Source of the DNA: Chitinophaga pinensis DSM 2588
GTDB taxonomy: Bacteria; Bacteroidota; Bacteroidia; Chitinophagales; Chitinophagaceae
Assembly: GCF_000024005.1 (NCBI RefSeq)
Contig: NC_013132.1
Span: 9,046,001-9,110,000, forward strand
Direction of reading: 5' to 3'
Length of the DNA: 64,000 bases
Shown here: piece by piece, positions 63,801-64,000 of the stretch
Position numbering within the stretch: position 1 is the first letter of the stretch
How the letters are laid out: each line of letters starts with the position of its first letter
Translations under genes and position numbers: made by a program
The notes under the pieces: generated by a model
What the model saw: only the letters and a program-made list of their open reading frames with translations
What the model was told of the DNA's origin: nothing
Database searches by the model: none

Positions 63801-63830
63801 AAAGGGTCCGCTTACAGCGGGCCCTTTTTT
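63801..63830 (+). terminator. Intrinsic terminator of secA
   Basis: Stem AAAGGGTCCGC/GCGGGCCCTTT with loop TTACA, then a T-run. Confidence 0.92.
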
Positions 63831-63861
63831 GTTGTGGATATGTCCATTTCCAGATTTCCCT

Positions 63862-63869
63862 TACTTTCG
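63862..63869 (+). promoter_or_regulatory. Candidate -7 element of deoC
   Basis: TACTTTCG, one mismatch to TAnnTTTG, 18 nt before the ATG. The -33 element is unclear. Confidence 0.4.
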
Positions 63870-63887
63870 CACACGAAACCTGTCACA

Positions 63888-64000
63888 ATGAAACTCAACA
63901 GATACATCGACCATACCGTTCTCAAACCTACCACTACACTTGAAGATATCAAGACCCTCTGCATGGAAGCGGTAGAATACGATTTTGCTGCGGTATGCAT
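63888..64000 (+). CDS. deoC: Deoxyribose-phosphate aldolase, N-terminus (cut by window edge)
   Basis: 37 complete codons read from the ATG at 63888: [20 protein letters not shown] and [13 protein letters not shown]. The IDHTxLKP signature and the AVC strand are those of DeoC, the cytosolic class I aldolase that splits 2-deoxyribose 5-phosphate. The active-site lysines lie beyond the window. It forms a nucleoside salvage link with punA only at the level of metabolism; the two are 54 kb apart. Confidence 0.93.
   Translation, partial: MKLNRYIDHTVLKPTTTLEDIKTLCMEAVEYDFAAVC

Overview
The window looks like chromosome from a Bacteroidota member, most likely a Chitinophaga-type soil organism. Evidence: two SusC/SusD outer-membrane pairs, several DUF1080 (3-keto-disaccharide hydrolase) proteins, ThuA and Gfo/Idh/MocA sugar enzymes, a zapA-rny neighbourhood, almost no Shine-Dalgarno sequences, and promoters of the Bacteroidota type (TTG, about 20 nt, TAnnTTTG). 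No rRNA, intact tRNA, CRISPR array, insertion sequence or phage was found. Both ends cut a gene: a MATE transporter on the left, deoC on the right.

Layout. 1-15.6 kb is mostly housekeeping: dnaB, pheT, a coiled-coil protein, zapA, rny, a DUF1080 protein, purine nucleoside phosphorylase, a divergent HxlR regulator/SDR pair, scpB with a very long acidic tail, a solitary atpG, a WG-repeat protein and a DJ-1/PfpI protein. 15.7-24.8 kb holds the first SusC/SusD pair, a divergent double-DUF1080 gene whose shared control region carries two LacI-type operators, a candidate small RNA, a DUF885 peptidase-like lipoprotein and a YjbR-like protein. 25-29 kb holds an FtsX-type permease, a TauE/SafE transporter and a decayed gene.

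29.2-36.1 kb is a complete six-gene ebo cluster (eboA to eboF, minus strand). It encodes a UbiA-like prenyltransferase, a sugar-phosphate cyclase of the dehydroquinate synthase fold, a TatD-like hydrolase, a TIM-barrel enzyme, an alkaline-phosphatase-superfamily enzyme and EboA. The final product of this pathway is not established, so it is the best candidate for an under-described system here. Next to it is an exported cytochrome c protein with an L7/L12-like domain and an FG-GAP propeller, then a frameshifted zeta-toxin locus.

39-47.6 kb holds the second SusC/SusD pair, the RNA repair and ribosome rescue pair rtcB-prfH behind a long structured leader, and a TMEM220-like protein. 47.7-56 kb is a minus-strand group for sugar oxidation and keto-sugar processing: a ThuA-PQQ dehydrogenase-PKD-cytochrome c fusion, a second ThuA protein, DUF1080, a free cytochrome c, a sugar isomerase/epimerase and a Gfo/Idh/MocA oxidoreductase. 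56.6-64 kb carries a GT2 glycosyltransferase with a polytopic membrane partner, a DUF4253 lipoprotein, secA and the start of deoC.

Non-coding structure is rich. Arrays of a 7-bp unit (AATTAGG/AATTAAG) sit at gene ends, often as inverted pairs, and supply the stop codon of eboF. There are many strong intrinsic terminators and several gene-free segments with nested inverted repeats that may be RNAs.
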